NCBI GenBank assembly: GCA_965658745.1
Contig: CBFHTK010000008.1
Coordinates: 1-64,000, forward strand
Reading direction: 5' to 3'
DNA: 64,000 bases
Source of the DNA: JAHDFB01 sp965658745
GTDB taxonomy: Bacteria > Bacteroidota > Bacteroidia > Chitinophagales > Saprospiraceae
A program made the position numbers and the translations under genes. Positions 53,960-63,250 of this stretch are shown here, piece after piece; the stretch's first letter is position 1; each line of letters opens with the position of its first letter. Below the pieces are notes generated by a model, which was not told the DNA's origin, searched no databases, and saw only the letters and a program-made list of their open reading frames with translations.

Positions 53960-55021
53960 TTACTCCTGATTCGCCAATTGACCGCAAGCTGCGTCGATAT
54001 CTTTTCCACGTGAACGACGAACAGTCATCATGATACCCTTTTTCTTGAGATGTCTCGCAAAAATATCGAGCGTATCAGTATTTGATTTAACGAACGTCAC
54101 ACCTGGAATAGGGTTATACTCGATCACATTGATTCGCACTGGAAAATACTTACAAAGTGCCGCAAGCTTATTAGCGTCTTCAATCGTATCGTTAAAATCC
54201 TTAAAGGCTATATATTCATATGATATTCGACCTTTGGTAGTATTATAAAAATATCGTAATGAGTCCATAACTGTTTGAAGGTTATTAGTCTCATTAATAG
54301 GCATAATTTCATTTCGTTTAACATCATCTGCAGCGTGAAGTGAAATTGCCAGATTTATGCCCGTATTGGCGTCCGCCAATTTTGTGATCATTTTAGATAT
54401 TCCGACAGTTGAAATAGTTATTCTTCGAGGAGCCATATTCAGACCATATGGGGCAGTCAGAAGCTCGATCGATCTCATTGTATTTTTATAGTTGAGAAGC
54501 GGTTCCCCCATTCCCATGTAAACTACATTGGTAAGTGGGTGATCGTATGTTTCTTGACAAATTTCATTGATTAGCACATATTGATCGTAGATTTCTCCAG
54601 CATCAAGATTTCTCATCCGTTTCATCTGGCCCGTTGCGCAGAATTTACAACTCAAACTACAACCTACTTGGGATGAAACGCAGACTGTATATCGATTATC
54701 TTTTTCTACCGGAATCAATACTGATTCGATTTTAAATCCGTCATGCAATACAAATCGGCATTTAATTGTTCCGTCAGAGCTTTTCTGATATATATCGAGT
54801 ACAATAGGTCTTATGACAAAATGCTGCGCCAATTTTTCTCTTAACGCATGACTTAAGTTGGTCATTTCATCAAAACTTACCGCACGCTTTTTCCACAACC
54901 ATTCGAAGATTTGTTTGGCTCTAAACTTGGGTTCACCAACCGAAAGAATCCACTCTTTGATCTCCTTGAGTTCAAAATTTCTTATATCTACTTGTACTTT
55001 GGTCGAAGTCATACTTTTCAT
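53960..55021 (-). CDS. rlmN: 23S rRNA (adenine-2503-C2) methyltransferase RlmN
   Basis: Radical SAM enzyme that methylates A2503 of 23S rRNA and A37 of some tRNAs. The cluster motif CSLSCKFC (Cys121, 125, 128), the N-terminal domain with FRAKQIFEWLWKKRAVSFDEM, the SAM segment MGMGEPLLN and the methyl-carrying Cys346 near the C-terminus (DIDAACGQLA) are present. The length of 353 fits. Met4 (55012) is an equally good start. A TAnnTTTG match on the minus strand at 55069-55076 would give a leader of about 50 bases. Confidence 0.95.
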   Translation of the reverse strand: MKSMTSTKVQVDIRNFELKEIKEWILSVGEPKFRAKQIFEWLWKKRAVSFDEMTNLSHALREKLAQHFVIRPIVLDIYQKSSDGTIKCRFVLHDGFKIESVLIPVEKDNRYTVCVSSQVGCSLSCKFCATGQMKRMRNLDAGEIYDQYVLINEICQETYDHPLTNVVYMGMGEPLLNYKNTMRSIELLTAPYGLNMAPRRITISTVGISKMITKLADANTGINLAISLHAADDVKRNEIMPINETNNLQTVMDSLRYFYNTTKGRISYEYIAFKDFNDTIEDANKLAALCKYFPVRINVIEYNPIPGVTFVKSNTDTLDIFARHLKKKGIMMTVRRSRGKDIDAACGQLANQE

Positions 55022-55428
55022 TTTGAGCGAAAGCTCTTACATACAATGCGAAAATAAATCAGCAGCCACAAAAGTAATGTATTGATTTTCAAACTTATCC
55101 ATGCGTGAATAGTTCATTTGGTATTGAGATTGTCATGTGGTATTTTTTAGAAGCGTTTAGTCTATACAAAAAGCATATGGCACACTAGCTATAAATAATT
55201 GACAATTAATTATTTAACTAGATAAAGTTTTATCCATCAGTGTTGTCAAGAATTGCTTGTCAAAGAGACAAAACTTAAATGATCAGCCTACGCTATCGAT
55301 GGCGCTACAAACTACAAGACATTATGCCACACTATCGACAAAAAACTAATAATCAATTGGTTAGCGCTATATCCATGACATCCTGAAAGACAAACTTAGA
55401 ATTCTGTTCTTTGAACTGCTAAGTTACC
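55022..55428. other. Spacer between thrS and rlmN
   Basis: About 400 bases without a recognised gene. It holds an AT-rich perfect inverted repeat TAAATAATT/AATTATTTA with loop GACAATT (55192-55216), the putative rlmN -7 element (55069-55076), and a weak TTGTC/GACAA hairpin near 55258. The thrS terminator was not clearly found. Confidence 0.45.
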
Positions 55429-57354
55429 CTATCCCTCAAGCGCTACATTGAAATAATCAGCAAATTCACCAATGGACATTACGCCTAAATCTCCTTCTCC
55501 TTGTTTCCTTACTGCTACTCCTCCACTTTCTTGTTCTTTCTCACCAATAATCAATAGAAATGGAATCTTATTCAACTCGTTATCTCTAATTTTTCGCCCA
55601 ATCGACTCTGTTCGATCGTCAATAAAACCTCTGATATCGTGCTTGGAAAGTTCCGATTGAATATTCTTACAAAGATCCAAATACTTATCAGAAACCGGCA
55701 AAAGAACGTATTGCTCAGGTGTCAACCAAAGTGGAAATTTACCACCAGTATGTTCGATCAAGATACTCATAAAACGTTCCATACTTCCAAAAGGCGCACG
55801 GTGAATCATGATAGGTCGATGGGATGCATTGTCTGAACCTATATATTCAAGTTCGAACCGTTCCGGCAGGTTGTAATCAACTTGAATTGTACCAAGTTGC
55901 CATTTTCTTCCGAGCGCATCACGCACCATGAAATCAAGCTTTGGACCATAAAAAGCTGCCTCTCCATATTCCGTCACTGTTTTCATTTCAACTTCTGCAG
56001 TTGCGTCGATAATCGCTTGCTCTGCCTTGTCCCAGTTCTCTACTGATCCGATGTACTTTTCTGGATTATCTGGATCTCTCAAAGAAATCTGTGCAGTGAA
56101 GTCTTCAAAGCCCATTTTTTTAAGAACATGCGTAGTTAATTCGAGAACGTCTAAGAATTCATCTTTAAGCTGATCAGGAGTACAAAATATATGTGCATCA
56201 TCCTGAGTAAATCCTCGTACACGAGACAAACCATGCAACTCACCAGATTGCTCATAGCGATATACAGTTCCAAATTCCGCAATTCTTAGAGGAAGTTCTC
56301 TGTAAGATCTTGGCCTATGACCAAATATTTCACAGTGATGTGGACAGTTCATAGGTTTTAGAAGAAACTCTTCTCCTTCTCGAGGAGTCTTGATTGGTTG
56401 AAAACTATCTTCGCCGTACTTTTCATAGTGACCAGATGTGACATACAAGTCTTTGTGTCCAATGTGGGGTGTGACAACACCTTGATATCCTCTTTTTTCT
56501 TGTTCCTTTTTAAGAAAATCTTGAAGTCTTTCTCTAATCTGCGTACCCTTTGGTAGCCAAATTGGTAATCCAGCTCCAACTTTTTCTGAGAACATGAATA
56601 GCTCAAGTTCTTGGCCTAGCTTTCGGTGATCACGGCGCTTAGCCTCTTCAATCATCTCAAGATACTGTGTCAATTCCTTGGCCTTGGGGAAAGTAATGCC
56701 GTATATTCTTGTTAGTTGTTTTCTATTTTCATCTCCTCGCCAATATGCTCCTGCAAGAGAAGTTAATTTAACTGCTTTTATGGGAGCGGTAGTAGGGATA
56801 TGTGGTCCTCTACATAAATCAGTAAAATTACCTTGAGTGTAGAATGTTATTGAACCGTCTTCAAGACCTTCGAGAAGCTCTAGTTTATATTCATCATTCT
56901 TTTCCTGGTAATAAGCAACTGCTTCTTCCTTCGAAATCTCACGGCGGATATATGCATTTTTTTGACGAGCTAGCTCGATCATTTTCTTTTCAAGCTTAAC
57001 CAAATCCTCTGGCGTAAGCGTGTAATCACCAGTATCGACGTCATAGTAAAAGCCTCTTTCAATCGGAGGTCCTATTCCGAACTTAGTCTGCGGATGAAAA
57101 GCCTCTAAGGCTTCCGCCAAAAGATGCGCTGATGAGTGCCAAAATGCAGACTTACCGTCTTCATCTCTCCAAGTATGGAAAACAATCTTCGAGTCTTCAG
57201 AAATTGGACGTGTTGCATCCCAAACTTCTCCGTTGACAGTAGCAGAAAGAACATTTCTAGCCAAACCCTCAGATATTGAAGAGGCAATTTCCAATGAAGT
57301 TACGCCCTCTTCATAGCTTCGTACATTTCCATCAGGGAAAGTGATATTAATCAT
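55429..57354 (-). CDS. thrS: Threonyl-tRNA synthetase
   Basis: Charges tRNA-Thr. Domain order: TGS (about 1-62, INITFPDGNVRSYEEG), editing domain with HSSAHLLAEAL, class II catalytic core with motif 2 and the zinc site (MNCPHHCEIF; later HRPIMIHRAPFGSMERF) and the anticodon-binding domain at the end. 641 residues. The frame extends to 57378, but MINITFPDG is the family start and a TAnnTTTG on the minus strand (57385-57392) puts the transcript start near 57378. Confidence 0.97.
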   Translation of the reverse strand: MINITFPDGNVRSYEEGVTSLEIASSISEGLARNVLSATVNGEVWDATRPISEDSKIVFHTWRDEDGKSAFWHSSAHLLAEALEAFHPQTKFGIGPPIERGFYYDVDTGDYTLTPEDLVKLEKKMIELARQKNAYIRREISKEEAVAYYQEKNDEYKLELLEGLEDGSITFYTQGNFTDLCRGPHIPTTAPIKAVKLTSLAGAYWRGDENRKQLTRIYGITFPKAKELTQYLEMIEEAKRRDHRKLGQELELFMFSEKVGAGLPIWLPKGTQIRERLQDFLKKEQEKRGYQGVVTPHIGHKDLYVTSGHYEKYGEDSFQPIKTPREGEEFLLKPMNCPHHCEIFGHRPRSYRELPLRIAEFGTVYRYEQSGELHGLSRVRGFTQDDAHIFCTPDQLKDEFLDVLELTTHVLKKMGFEDFTAQISLRDPDNPEKYIGSVENWDKAEQAIIDATAEVEMKTVTEYGEAAFYGPKLDFMVRDALGRKWQLGTIQVDYNLPERFELEYIGSDNASHRPIMIHRAPFGSMERFMSILIEHTGGKFPLWLTPEQYVLLPVSDKYLDLCKNIQSELSKHDIRGFIDDRTESIGRKIRDNELNKIPFLLIIGEKEQESGGVAVRKQGEGDLGVMSIGEFADYFNVALEG

Positions 57355-57384
57355 GTGCTTATAATTTTCGAAATACAAAAGTCA

Positions 57385-57392
57385 CAAAACTA
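57385..57392 (-). promoter_or_regulatory. Putative -7 element TAGTTTTG of thrS
   Basis: TAnnTTTG match about 30 bases before ATG 57354; supports that start and excludes the upstream ATG at 57378. Confidence 0.45.
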
Positions 57393-57507
57393 GCTGAATA
57401 AGGCAAGTAAGCGAAGGTATTAAACACAGCTATGAACTTATTAATAGCGATCTTCCAAAATCGATCGATCCATCAGCAAAGGAAGCAGTTATATGTTCTA
57501 CACTAAA

Positions 57508-58779
57508 TTACTCTTCTCCAATCGTAAGAACTTTGATTTCAACGCGTTGATTTCGTGCCCTACCCTCAGCATATTTATCACTTGCAATAGGGTTTCTCTT
57601 CCCGTAACCTTTGTATTCCACTTGAGCTTCAGGGATACCATCATTAAAAAGATAAGTAGCAACAGATTTTGCACGAGCAGTAGAAAGTGAGTCGCAAAAA
57701 GCATGAGAAGGTCTACCATTGGTATGCCCACCTATCTCGATACGCACATCATTATTTTCTTTCAAGAAAACTGCCAACTCCTGCAAAGCAGGATATGACT
57801 TGGAATTTATTTCAATGGCATTTGCATCAAAATAAAGATTCTTAAGATTGATTGTCTGACCTTTCTTCAGGGTTTTTCGATTCAATTCCCGATTGATAGT
57901 GGCTTCTGTTGGCTTCAAAACGACCTCTTTTTCCTTAACCTCTGGCTGTGCCTCAACAGGCTTTTCTGCGACATCAGGCTTAGTAGACTCAGGGACTGCT
58001 GGCACTGCAGAAGTTTCTACAATTTCTGGTTCTTCTTCTACTTCAGGTTCTTCTGCCACAAGAGGCTCTTCACCTGGACATTGAGTTTTTACTATTGCGC
58101 TAGCATTGTCAAGAAGTAGATTCCCGTTGTATGGGAATAAATTTGGAACTTTATAAAATGCTGAAACTACAATATAACGATGCTCTTGGGTGGGTTTAAA
58201 TTCAAATGTGTATGTCTTCCAATCATCGTGATCTATCTCAGCTGACTCGGCCAAGAGTTCACGCTTACTACACGAACTTACGCCACCATATATACGCAGA
58301 ACTACCGGCTTTATGTAATACTGCGAAGAAGCAGTCTCTGGATAAGGACTTATGTATGTCGAGGATTTAGATAGATCAATTGAAAAAGTGTAACATGAAC
58401 CTGCCTCAAGCGGGCGCGAAAGTCTTTGTGAAACTGATTCATAAGTGTCATTCTCTCGCACCACAAAACCTAAAAATGTATTTCCATCCGAGCTTTTCTT
58501 ATTGACACCAAAATACAGGTTTAGTAAGTTCTTAGAAGCTGGATCAAGTCCATTATGTATATCTGGGGGTGTTTCACCTCTAAAAAATGTAGCACCACAA
58601 TCTTGCCATCCCCTGATATAAGAAGTTTCTGTCCCGGCATGCGGAATATCTTCAAAAGAGGGGTTATTTAACTTAATTGTATCACTTGAAGTTTGGCCCA
58701 TCAAGGGCAAAGAAATAATAAAAAGTACGACTACTTGAAACCAATTAATCATCGTATTATTTTTTTGCTCTTTTAACAT
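57508..58779 (-). CDS. OmpA-family outer-membrane/peptidoglycan-binding protein
   Basis: Signal peptide ending LMGQ, then a beta-rich domain (about 30-225) like carbohydrate-binding modules (NPSFEDIPHAGTETSYIRGWQDCG), an acidic Pro/Glu/Val linker (about 235-290) and an OmpA C-terminal domain with IEIGGHTNGR and GKRNPIASDKYAEGRARNQRVEI, which binds peptidoglycan. Start choice: TTG 58809 overlaps a TAnnTTTG element, so ATG 58779 (MLKEQKNNT) is used; ATG 58752 would lack positive charges in the signal peptide. Confidence 0.85.
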   Translation of the reverse strand: MLKEQKNNTMINWFQVVVLFIISLPLMGQTSSDTIKLNNPSFEDIPHAGTETSYIRGWQDCGATFFRGETPPDIHNGLDPASKNLLNLYFGVNKKSSDGNTFLGFVVRENDTYESVSQRLSRPLEAGSCYTFSIDLSKSSTYISPYPETASSQYYIKPVVLRIYGGVSSCSKRELLAESAEIDHDDWKTYTFEFKPTQEHRYIVVSAFYKVPNLFPYNGNLLLDNASAIVKTQCPGEEPLVAEEPEVEEEPEIVETSAVPAVPESTKPDVAEKPVEAQPEVKEKEVVLKPTEATINRELNRKTLKKGQTINLKNLYFDANAIEINSKSYPALQELAVFLKENNDVRIEIGGHTNGRPSHAFCDSLSTARAKSVATYLFNDGIPEAQVEYKGYGKRNPIASDKYAEGRARNQRVEIKVLTIGEE

Positions 58780-58806
58780 GAGCTTTTGACTTGAAAAAAA
58801 GTTGTT

Positions 58807-58814
58807 CAAAATTA
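58807..58814 (-). promoter_or_regulatory. Putative -7 element TAATTTTG of the OmpA-family gene
   Basis: TAnnTTTG match on the minus strand; the predicted transcript start near 58800 lies about 20 bases before ATG 58779. Confidence 0.45.
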
Positions 58815-59067
58815 GGCTTTTGGTACTTATTTATAACGCTAAGTAGACGAAGTTTGGTTCTAGGAATTTACACTAAATTCAGTTTTAAGGGGATTTTAAC
58901 CCCTGACTATCTACTTGTTTTCTCCTTTTTCAAGAAGTTCCTAGATTAATTCGTCACTATTTAAATGATAACTACAGTAGTCTACTAGTCCACTAGAATC
59001 CGGGCTTTCGCCCAAAATACTTGGAAAACAAGGTTAGAAAACTTTGACAAGCATCTCGTCCAAATAT
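58815..59067. other. Spacer between asnS and the OmpA-family gene
   Basis: No gene seen. It contains a short GGGC-TTTC-GCCC hairpin (59002-59013) without a T-run, possibly part of the asnS 3' end. Confidence 0.45.
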
Positions 59068-60504
59068 CTAGAATTGTGCATTTCCTGGAGTCCTAGGGAA
59101 AGGAATTACATCCCTAATATTACTCATACCTGTAATAAACAGAACCAATCGCTCGAATCCAAGACCAAAACCTGCGTGCTCACACGTTCCAAATCTCCTA
59201 GTATCAAGAAACCAATCCATTTCTTCGTGTGGCATATCCATTTCAGTCATTCTCTTCTCTAGTTTATCAAGACGTTCTTCTCGCTGAGAGCCTCCGACAA
59301 TTTCACCTATACCTGGGAATAGAATATCCATAGCTGCCACGGTATTGTCGTCTTCATTCATTCTCATATAGAATGCCTTGATATCCTTCGGGTAATCCGT
59401 TAGTATTACTGGCTTCTTGAAATGCTTTTCGACTAAGTATCTTTCGTGCTCGCTCTGAAGATCAGCTCCCCACTCTTCAATGACAAACTGAAACTTTTTC
59501 TTTTTATTTGGTTTTGAGTTCTTAAGGATATTAATAGCTTCTGTATAGGTTAATCTAACAAATTCATTGTCAGCACAAAACTTCAACTTCTCTACTAAAG
59601 GCATTGGCGAACGCTCAGCCATAGGTTTAGACTTTTCTTCATTTTCCAAACGATTCTGCAAGAATTGAAGATCATCTGCACAGTTTTCCATGCAGTAGTT
59701 TAATACATATTTTAGCATATCCTCTGCCAAGTCCATATTATCTACCAAGTTGGCAAAAGCAACTTCTGGCTCAATCATCCAGAATTCAGCAAGATGCCTT
59801 GTTGTGTTTGAATTTTCAGCACGGAAGGTTGGACCAAATGTATAAACTTTACTCAGCGCCAAAGCAGCAAGCTCAGCTTCTAATTGGCCAGATACAGTAA
59901 GATTAGTAGCTTTTGCGAAAAAGTCTTCCTTGAAATTAATCGAACCATCTTCATTCTTTGGAGGATTATTCAAATCTAGAGTTGTCACTTGGAACATTTC
60001 ACCAGCACCCTCTGCATCACTACCTGTAACAATTGGACTATGAATGTAAAAGAACCCTCGATCATTGAAAAACTTATGAATTGAGAAGGCAATTGCATGT
60101 CTTACCCTGAATATTGCTGAAAAAGTATTAGTGCGGAATCTAAGATGAGCAATCTCTCTAAGAAATTCAAGGCTGTGCTTTTTGGGTTGTAGAGGATAAA
60201 CCGATGAATCCGATTCTCCAACTACCTTAAGCTCTTGAGCCTGAATTTCTACAGACTGTCCCGCTCCCTGCGATTCTACCAAAGTTCCTGTAACTACGAC
60301 AGCTGCACCAGTTTTGATTTTATTAATCAACTCCGGATCTGTTGTATCGCGATCAACGACAATTTGAAGAGTTTTGATGGTGGAACCATCAGATAATGCG
60401 CAAAATTGATTTCCGCGAAAAGTACGAACCCATCCTTGAACCTTATATGAAGCACCAATCTCCGGCGATTGATAGATATCTTTTACTGAACTTAATTTAG
60501 CCAT
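59068..60504 (-). CDS. asnS: Asparaginyl-tRNA synthetase
   Basis: Class IIb enzyme that charges tRNA-Asn. N-terminal OB-fold anticodon domain (about 15-105, VQGWVRTFRGNQFCALSDG), then the catalytic core with motif 2 (TFRAENSNTTRHLAEFWMIEPE) and motif 3 (GFGLGFERLVLFITGMSNIRDVIPFPR). The C-terminal part identifies AsnRS rather than AspRS or LysRS. 478 residues from MAKLSSVKD at 60504; the frame reaches 60528. Confidence 0.97.
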   Translation of the reverse strand: MAKLSSVKDIYQSPEIGASYKVQGWVRTFRGNQFCALSDGSTIKTLQIVVDRDTTDPELINKIKTGAAVVVTGTLVESQGAGQSVEIQAQELKVVGESDSSVYPLQPKKHSLEFLREIAHLRFRTNTFSAIFRVRHAIAFSIHKFFNDRGFFYIHSPIVTGSDAEGAGEMFQVTTLDLNNPPKNEDGSINFKEDFFAKATNLTVSGQLEAELAALALSKVYTFGPTFRAENSNTTRHLAEFWMIEPEVAFANLVDNMDLAEDMLKYVLNYCMENCADDLQFLQNRLENEEKSKPMAERSPMPLVEKLKFCADNEFVRLTYTEAINILKNSKPNKKKKFQFVIEEWGADLQSEHERYLVEKHFKKPVILTDYPKDIKAFYMRMNEDDNTVAAMDILFPGIGEIVGGSQREERLDKLEKRMTEMDMPHEEMDWFLDTRRFGTCEHAGFGLGFERLVLFITGMSNIRDVIPFPRTPGNAQF

Positions 60505-60698
60505 TTTGACAAGTATATTGTAAAACAAAGAAGTTTATGATAATATATCGCTGGTCTTACCAAAGCGAATGCGGGTGCAAATTTAGCACTTTATAATAAA
60601 TGAATGAAAGGAAATAAGAATGAGCCTTTGGATTCGAATCCAAATAAAGTTTTCAAAGCTTTCAATCTTCAACACATTCACATACCAATGCATTTCAT

Positions 60699-60706
60699 TA
60701 GGTTTG
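60699..60706 (+). promoter_or_regulatory. Putative -7 element TAGGTTTG of the ABC-F gene
   Basis: TAnnTTTG match 16 bases before ATG 60723; predicted leader about ten bases. Confidence 0.45.
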
Positions 60707-60722
60707 TGGAACAACCTGTACC

Positions 60723-62585
60723 ATGAATTATATCAATGTTGAGCATGCTAGTTTATCTTTCGGAGAGAAAGTACTTTTTACCGACGTCAACCTATTGATA
60801 AACAAGGGAGATCGTATTGCACTTATTGCTAAGAATGGAAGTGGTAAAACTACTTTTCTGAAGCTAATGGCAGGAGAAATCTCAGCCGAAGGAGAGAAAG
60901 CAAATATTCTCGTTCGAAAGAATTTGAATATTGCATACCTTAAACAAGAACCCAACTTCCATCCAGATATGACAGTTATTGATACATTGATGGATAGTGA
61001 TGTTCCAGAAATTCGTGCCATACGTGACTACGAAATTGCACTTTCGGATGGTAATCCAGATAAGATAAATGCTTGTGTATCTAGAATTGAAGACCTTAAA
61101 GCATGGGATATAGAAGCACGTGTTAAAGAAATTCTTTTTCGCTTGAATATCGATATGCTCGAGAAGCAGATTAAATTCCTTTCTGGAGGGCAACGTCGAA
61201 GAATTGCACTTGCACAGATTTTGATAAAAGAGCCAGATGTTCTGATTCTAGATGAGCCTACAAATCACCTTGATGTTGAAATGATTGAGTGGCTTGAGCA
61301 ATATCTTGCTTCTCCTAATTTGACCATTTTCATGGTGACGCATGATCGCTATTTTCTAGAGCGGGTGTGCAATGTAATCGTTGAACTAGATGAAGGAAAC
61401 TTCTTTCACTATCGAGGTAATTATTCCAATTTCTTAGAAAAAAGAGCAGAACGAAAGGAGAATGACTCTATTAGAGGCGAAAAGGTCAAGAAGCTCTTCA
61501 AGAAAGAACTTGATTGGGTACGAAGACAGCCTAAAGCAAGAGGAACGAAAGCAAAATCTCGTATCGAACAGTTCGAAAAGATCAAAGCTGAAAAGAATAG
61601 TATTACACGCGAAGCCGTGATGAAATTCCATATCGTCCCAGAGCGGCTTGGTAGTAAAATTGTTGAATTTCACAATGTCAGTAAGGCGTTCGATGAGAAG
61701 CAGATTATGCGAAATTTCTCTTATAAGTTCAAGAAAAATGAGCGAGTTGGAATTTCTGGTATTAACGGAAGCGGTAAATCGACATTTATAAATCTTATGA
61801 CAGGTAGTCTTGCACCTGATGAGGGGAAAATAATTCTTGGAGAAACTGTCAAGTTTGGATATTACAATCAAGAAGGGCTAAAACTTGACATTGACAAACG
61901 TGTAATTGATATTGTTCGGGATATAGCTGAATATATTCCTTTGGAAAAAGGCTTAAAGTTGAGTGCCGAACAATTGCTCGAAAGATTCCTTTTTCCAAGA
62001 CCACAACAACAAGTATTCTTTTCACAGCTATCAGGTGGAGAGAGAAGGAGACTCTATCTATTGTCAATTTTGATGTCCAATCCAAACTTTTTGATACTCG
62101 ATGAGCCGACAAATGATCTTGATATTGTAACTCTAAATATTCTCGAAGACTATTTGCAAGAGTTTCCAGGTTGTCTTGTGATTATTTCTCATGATCGCTA
62201 CTTCATGGACAAGCTGACTGATCATATATTCATTATGGAAGGTCAGGGAAAGGTACAGGATTTCAACGGCTCATATTCTGAGTGGAAAGCAAGAAAAGAA
62301 CTTTCTATAGAAGAGAACAGAGAGTCTTCTGTTTCAAGTGATTCATCTAAGGTTCAAAAAAGTAAAAAACATCCAGCTCAATTGGTCAAAAATGAAATTA
62401 AGACGATCGAAAAGAAATTGGCAAAGAAGGAAGACAAAAAGAAAGAACTGACTGAAGAACTAAATTCCAATTTGGAAGATTTAGACAAGCTAACAAAGCT
62501 TTCGGCTGAAATCGGTGTGATCGTCCAGGAAATCGAAAGTCTTGAAGTTGAATGGGAAAGCTGGGTAGAAAAACTGGATGATTGA
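60723..62585 (+). CDS. ABC-F family ATPase, Uup-like
   Basis: Soluble twin-ATPase that binds ribosomes (ABC-F). Two nucleotide-binding domains: Walker A NGSGKTTFLKLMAG and NGSGKSTFINLMTG, signatures LSGGQRRRIALAQ and LSGGERRRLYLLS, Walker B DVLILDEPTNHLD and FLILDEPTNDLD. The interdomain linker with VRRQPKARGTKAKSRIEQF and the C-terminal coiled coil (about 560-620) place it with Uup rather than EttA. Uup affects transposon excision and ribosome assembly in E. coli (family knowledge). No drug-resistance context. Confidence 0.93.
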   Translation: MNYINVEHASLSFGEKVLFTDVNLLINKGDRIALIAKNGSGKTTFLKLMAGEISAEGEKANILVRKNLNIAYLKQEPNFHPDMTVIDTLMDSDVPEIRAIRDYEIALSDGNPDKINACVSRIEDLKAWDIEARVKEILFRLNIDMLEKQIKFLSGGQRRRIALAQILIKEPDVLILDEPTNHLDVEMIEWLEQYLASPNLTIFMVTHDRYFLERVCNVIVELDEGNFFHYRGNYSNFLEKRAERKENDSIRGEKVKKLFKKELDWVRRQPKARGTKAKSRIEQFEKIKAEKNSITREAVMKFHIVPERLGSKIVEFHNVSKAFDEKQIMRNFSYKFKKNERVGISGINGSGKSTFINLMTGSLAPDEGKIILGETVKFGYYNQEGLKLDIDKRVIDIVRDIAEYIPLEKGLKLSAEQLLERFLFPRPQQQVFFSQLSGGERRRLYLLSILMSNPNFLILDEPTNDLDIVTLNILEDYLQEFPGCLVIISHDRYFMDKLTDHIFIMEGQGKVQDFNGSYSEWKARKELSIEENRESSVSSDSSKVQKSKKHPAQLVKNEIKTIEKKLAKKEDKKKELTEELNSNLEDLDKLTKLSAEIGVIVQEIESLEVEWESWVEKLDD

Positions 62586-62599
62586 TCAGTTTGGAGCAT

Positions 62600-62634
62600 A
62601 AAAAAAGAAACTCTCGAACCTTTTCAAGAGTTTC
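62600..62634 (-). terminator. Minus-oriented terminator without a matching gene
   Basis: 12-bp stem (62607-62618 with 62623-62634), four-base loop, and seven T on the minus strand. The one imperfect pair is G-U in the minus-strand RNA but C-A in the plus-strand RNA, and the T-run exists only on the minus strand, so it works best for leftward transcripts. It lies 22 bases past the ABC-F stop codon. Confidence 0.65.
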
Positions 62635-62818
62635 ACGCTAAAACTATACAAGACATTTATCTTATTTCATGGATATGTCTCTATAAATGCATAAATCATG
62701 CCAGTTTTTCCAGAATATTAATTCAATTAGAGCTAATACTACTACGCTACCATAAGTGCTAACGAAACTGAATATAAGTTTGCATTGTTATATCAAGTAG
62801 ACACTATATCTTTACAAT

Positions 62819-63250
62819 ATGAATAAGGAATTGGAAACTCGAGCGACTCAAGTATTGGATAATCACGCATTACGCAAGACTGCAATGCGTATGGATGTTC
62901 TGCAAGTCTTTTTGGATAAAGAAGAAATTGCTCTTTCCAATCAAGAACTTGAAGCTGAACTCGAAGATTCGGACCGAGTAACATTATATAGAACCCTAAA
63001 GACTTTTGAGAAAAAAGGCATTATACATCAAGCAATCGATGGCTCAGGGACTAACAAGTATGCTATGTGTCATGCGGATTGTTCAGAGCACGAGCATGTT
63101 GATAATCATGCCCATTTTCATTGTACTCAGTGCGAAAAAACACTTTGCTTAGAGCAAATCGATGTTCCACGAGTAGAGGTTCCATCTGGATATACGGTCC
63201 AGACTAGCTATATGGTTATTCAAGGACAATGCAATCAATGTAGCTCATAG
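62819..63250 (+). CDS. Fur-family metal-dependent repressor
   Basis: A 143-residue regulator of the Fur/Zur type. Winged helix about 15-85 with the recognition segment DRVTLYRTLKTFEKKGII, then the dimer domain. The structural zinc site is complete: Cys102 and Cys105 (HCTQCEK), Cys138 and Cys141 (GQCNQC). The His-rich ECSEHEHVDNHAH-type stretch (about 85-101) is the regulatory metal site. Zinc (Zur) or iron (Fur) cannot be told apart here. TATCTTTA just before the start resembles a -7 element. The next gene starts directly after its stop. Confidence 0.9.
   Translation: MNKELETRATQVLDNHALRKTAMRMDVLQVFLDKEEIALSNQELEAELEDSDRVTLYRTLKTFEKKGIIHQAIDGSGTNKYAMCHADCSEHEHVDNHAHFHCTQCEKTLCLEQIDVPRVEVPSGYTVQTSYMVIQGQCNQCSS

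Noticed and set aside
55192..55216. AT-rich perfect inverted repeat as replication or regulatory site
   Set aside because: Only A and T pairs in an AT-rich spacer; expected by chance often enough, and no T-run or gene context supports a role.
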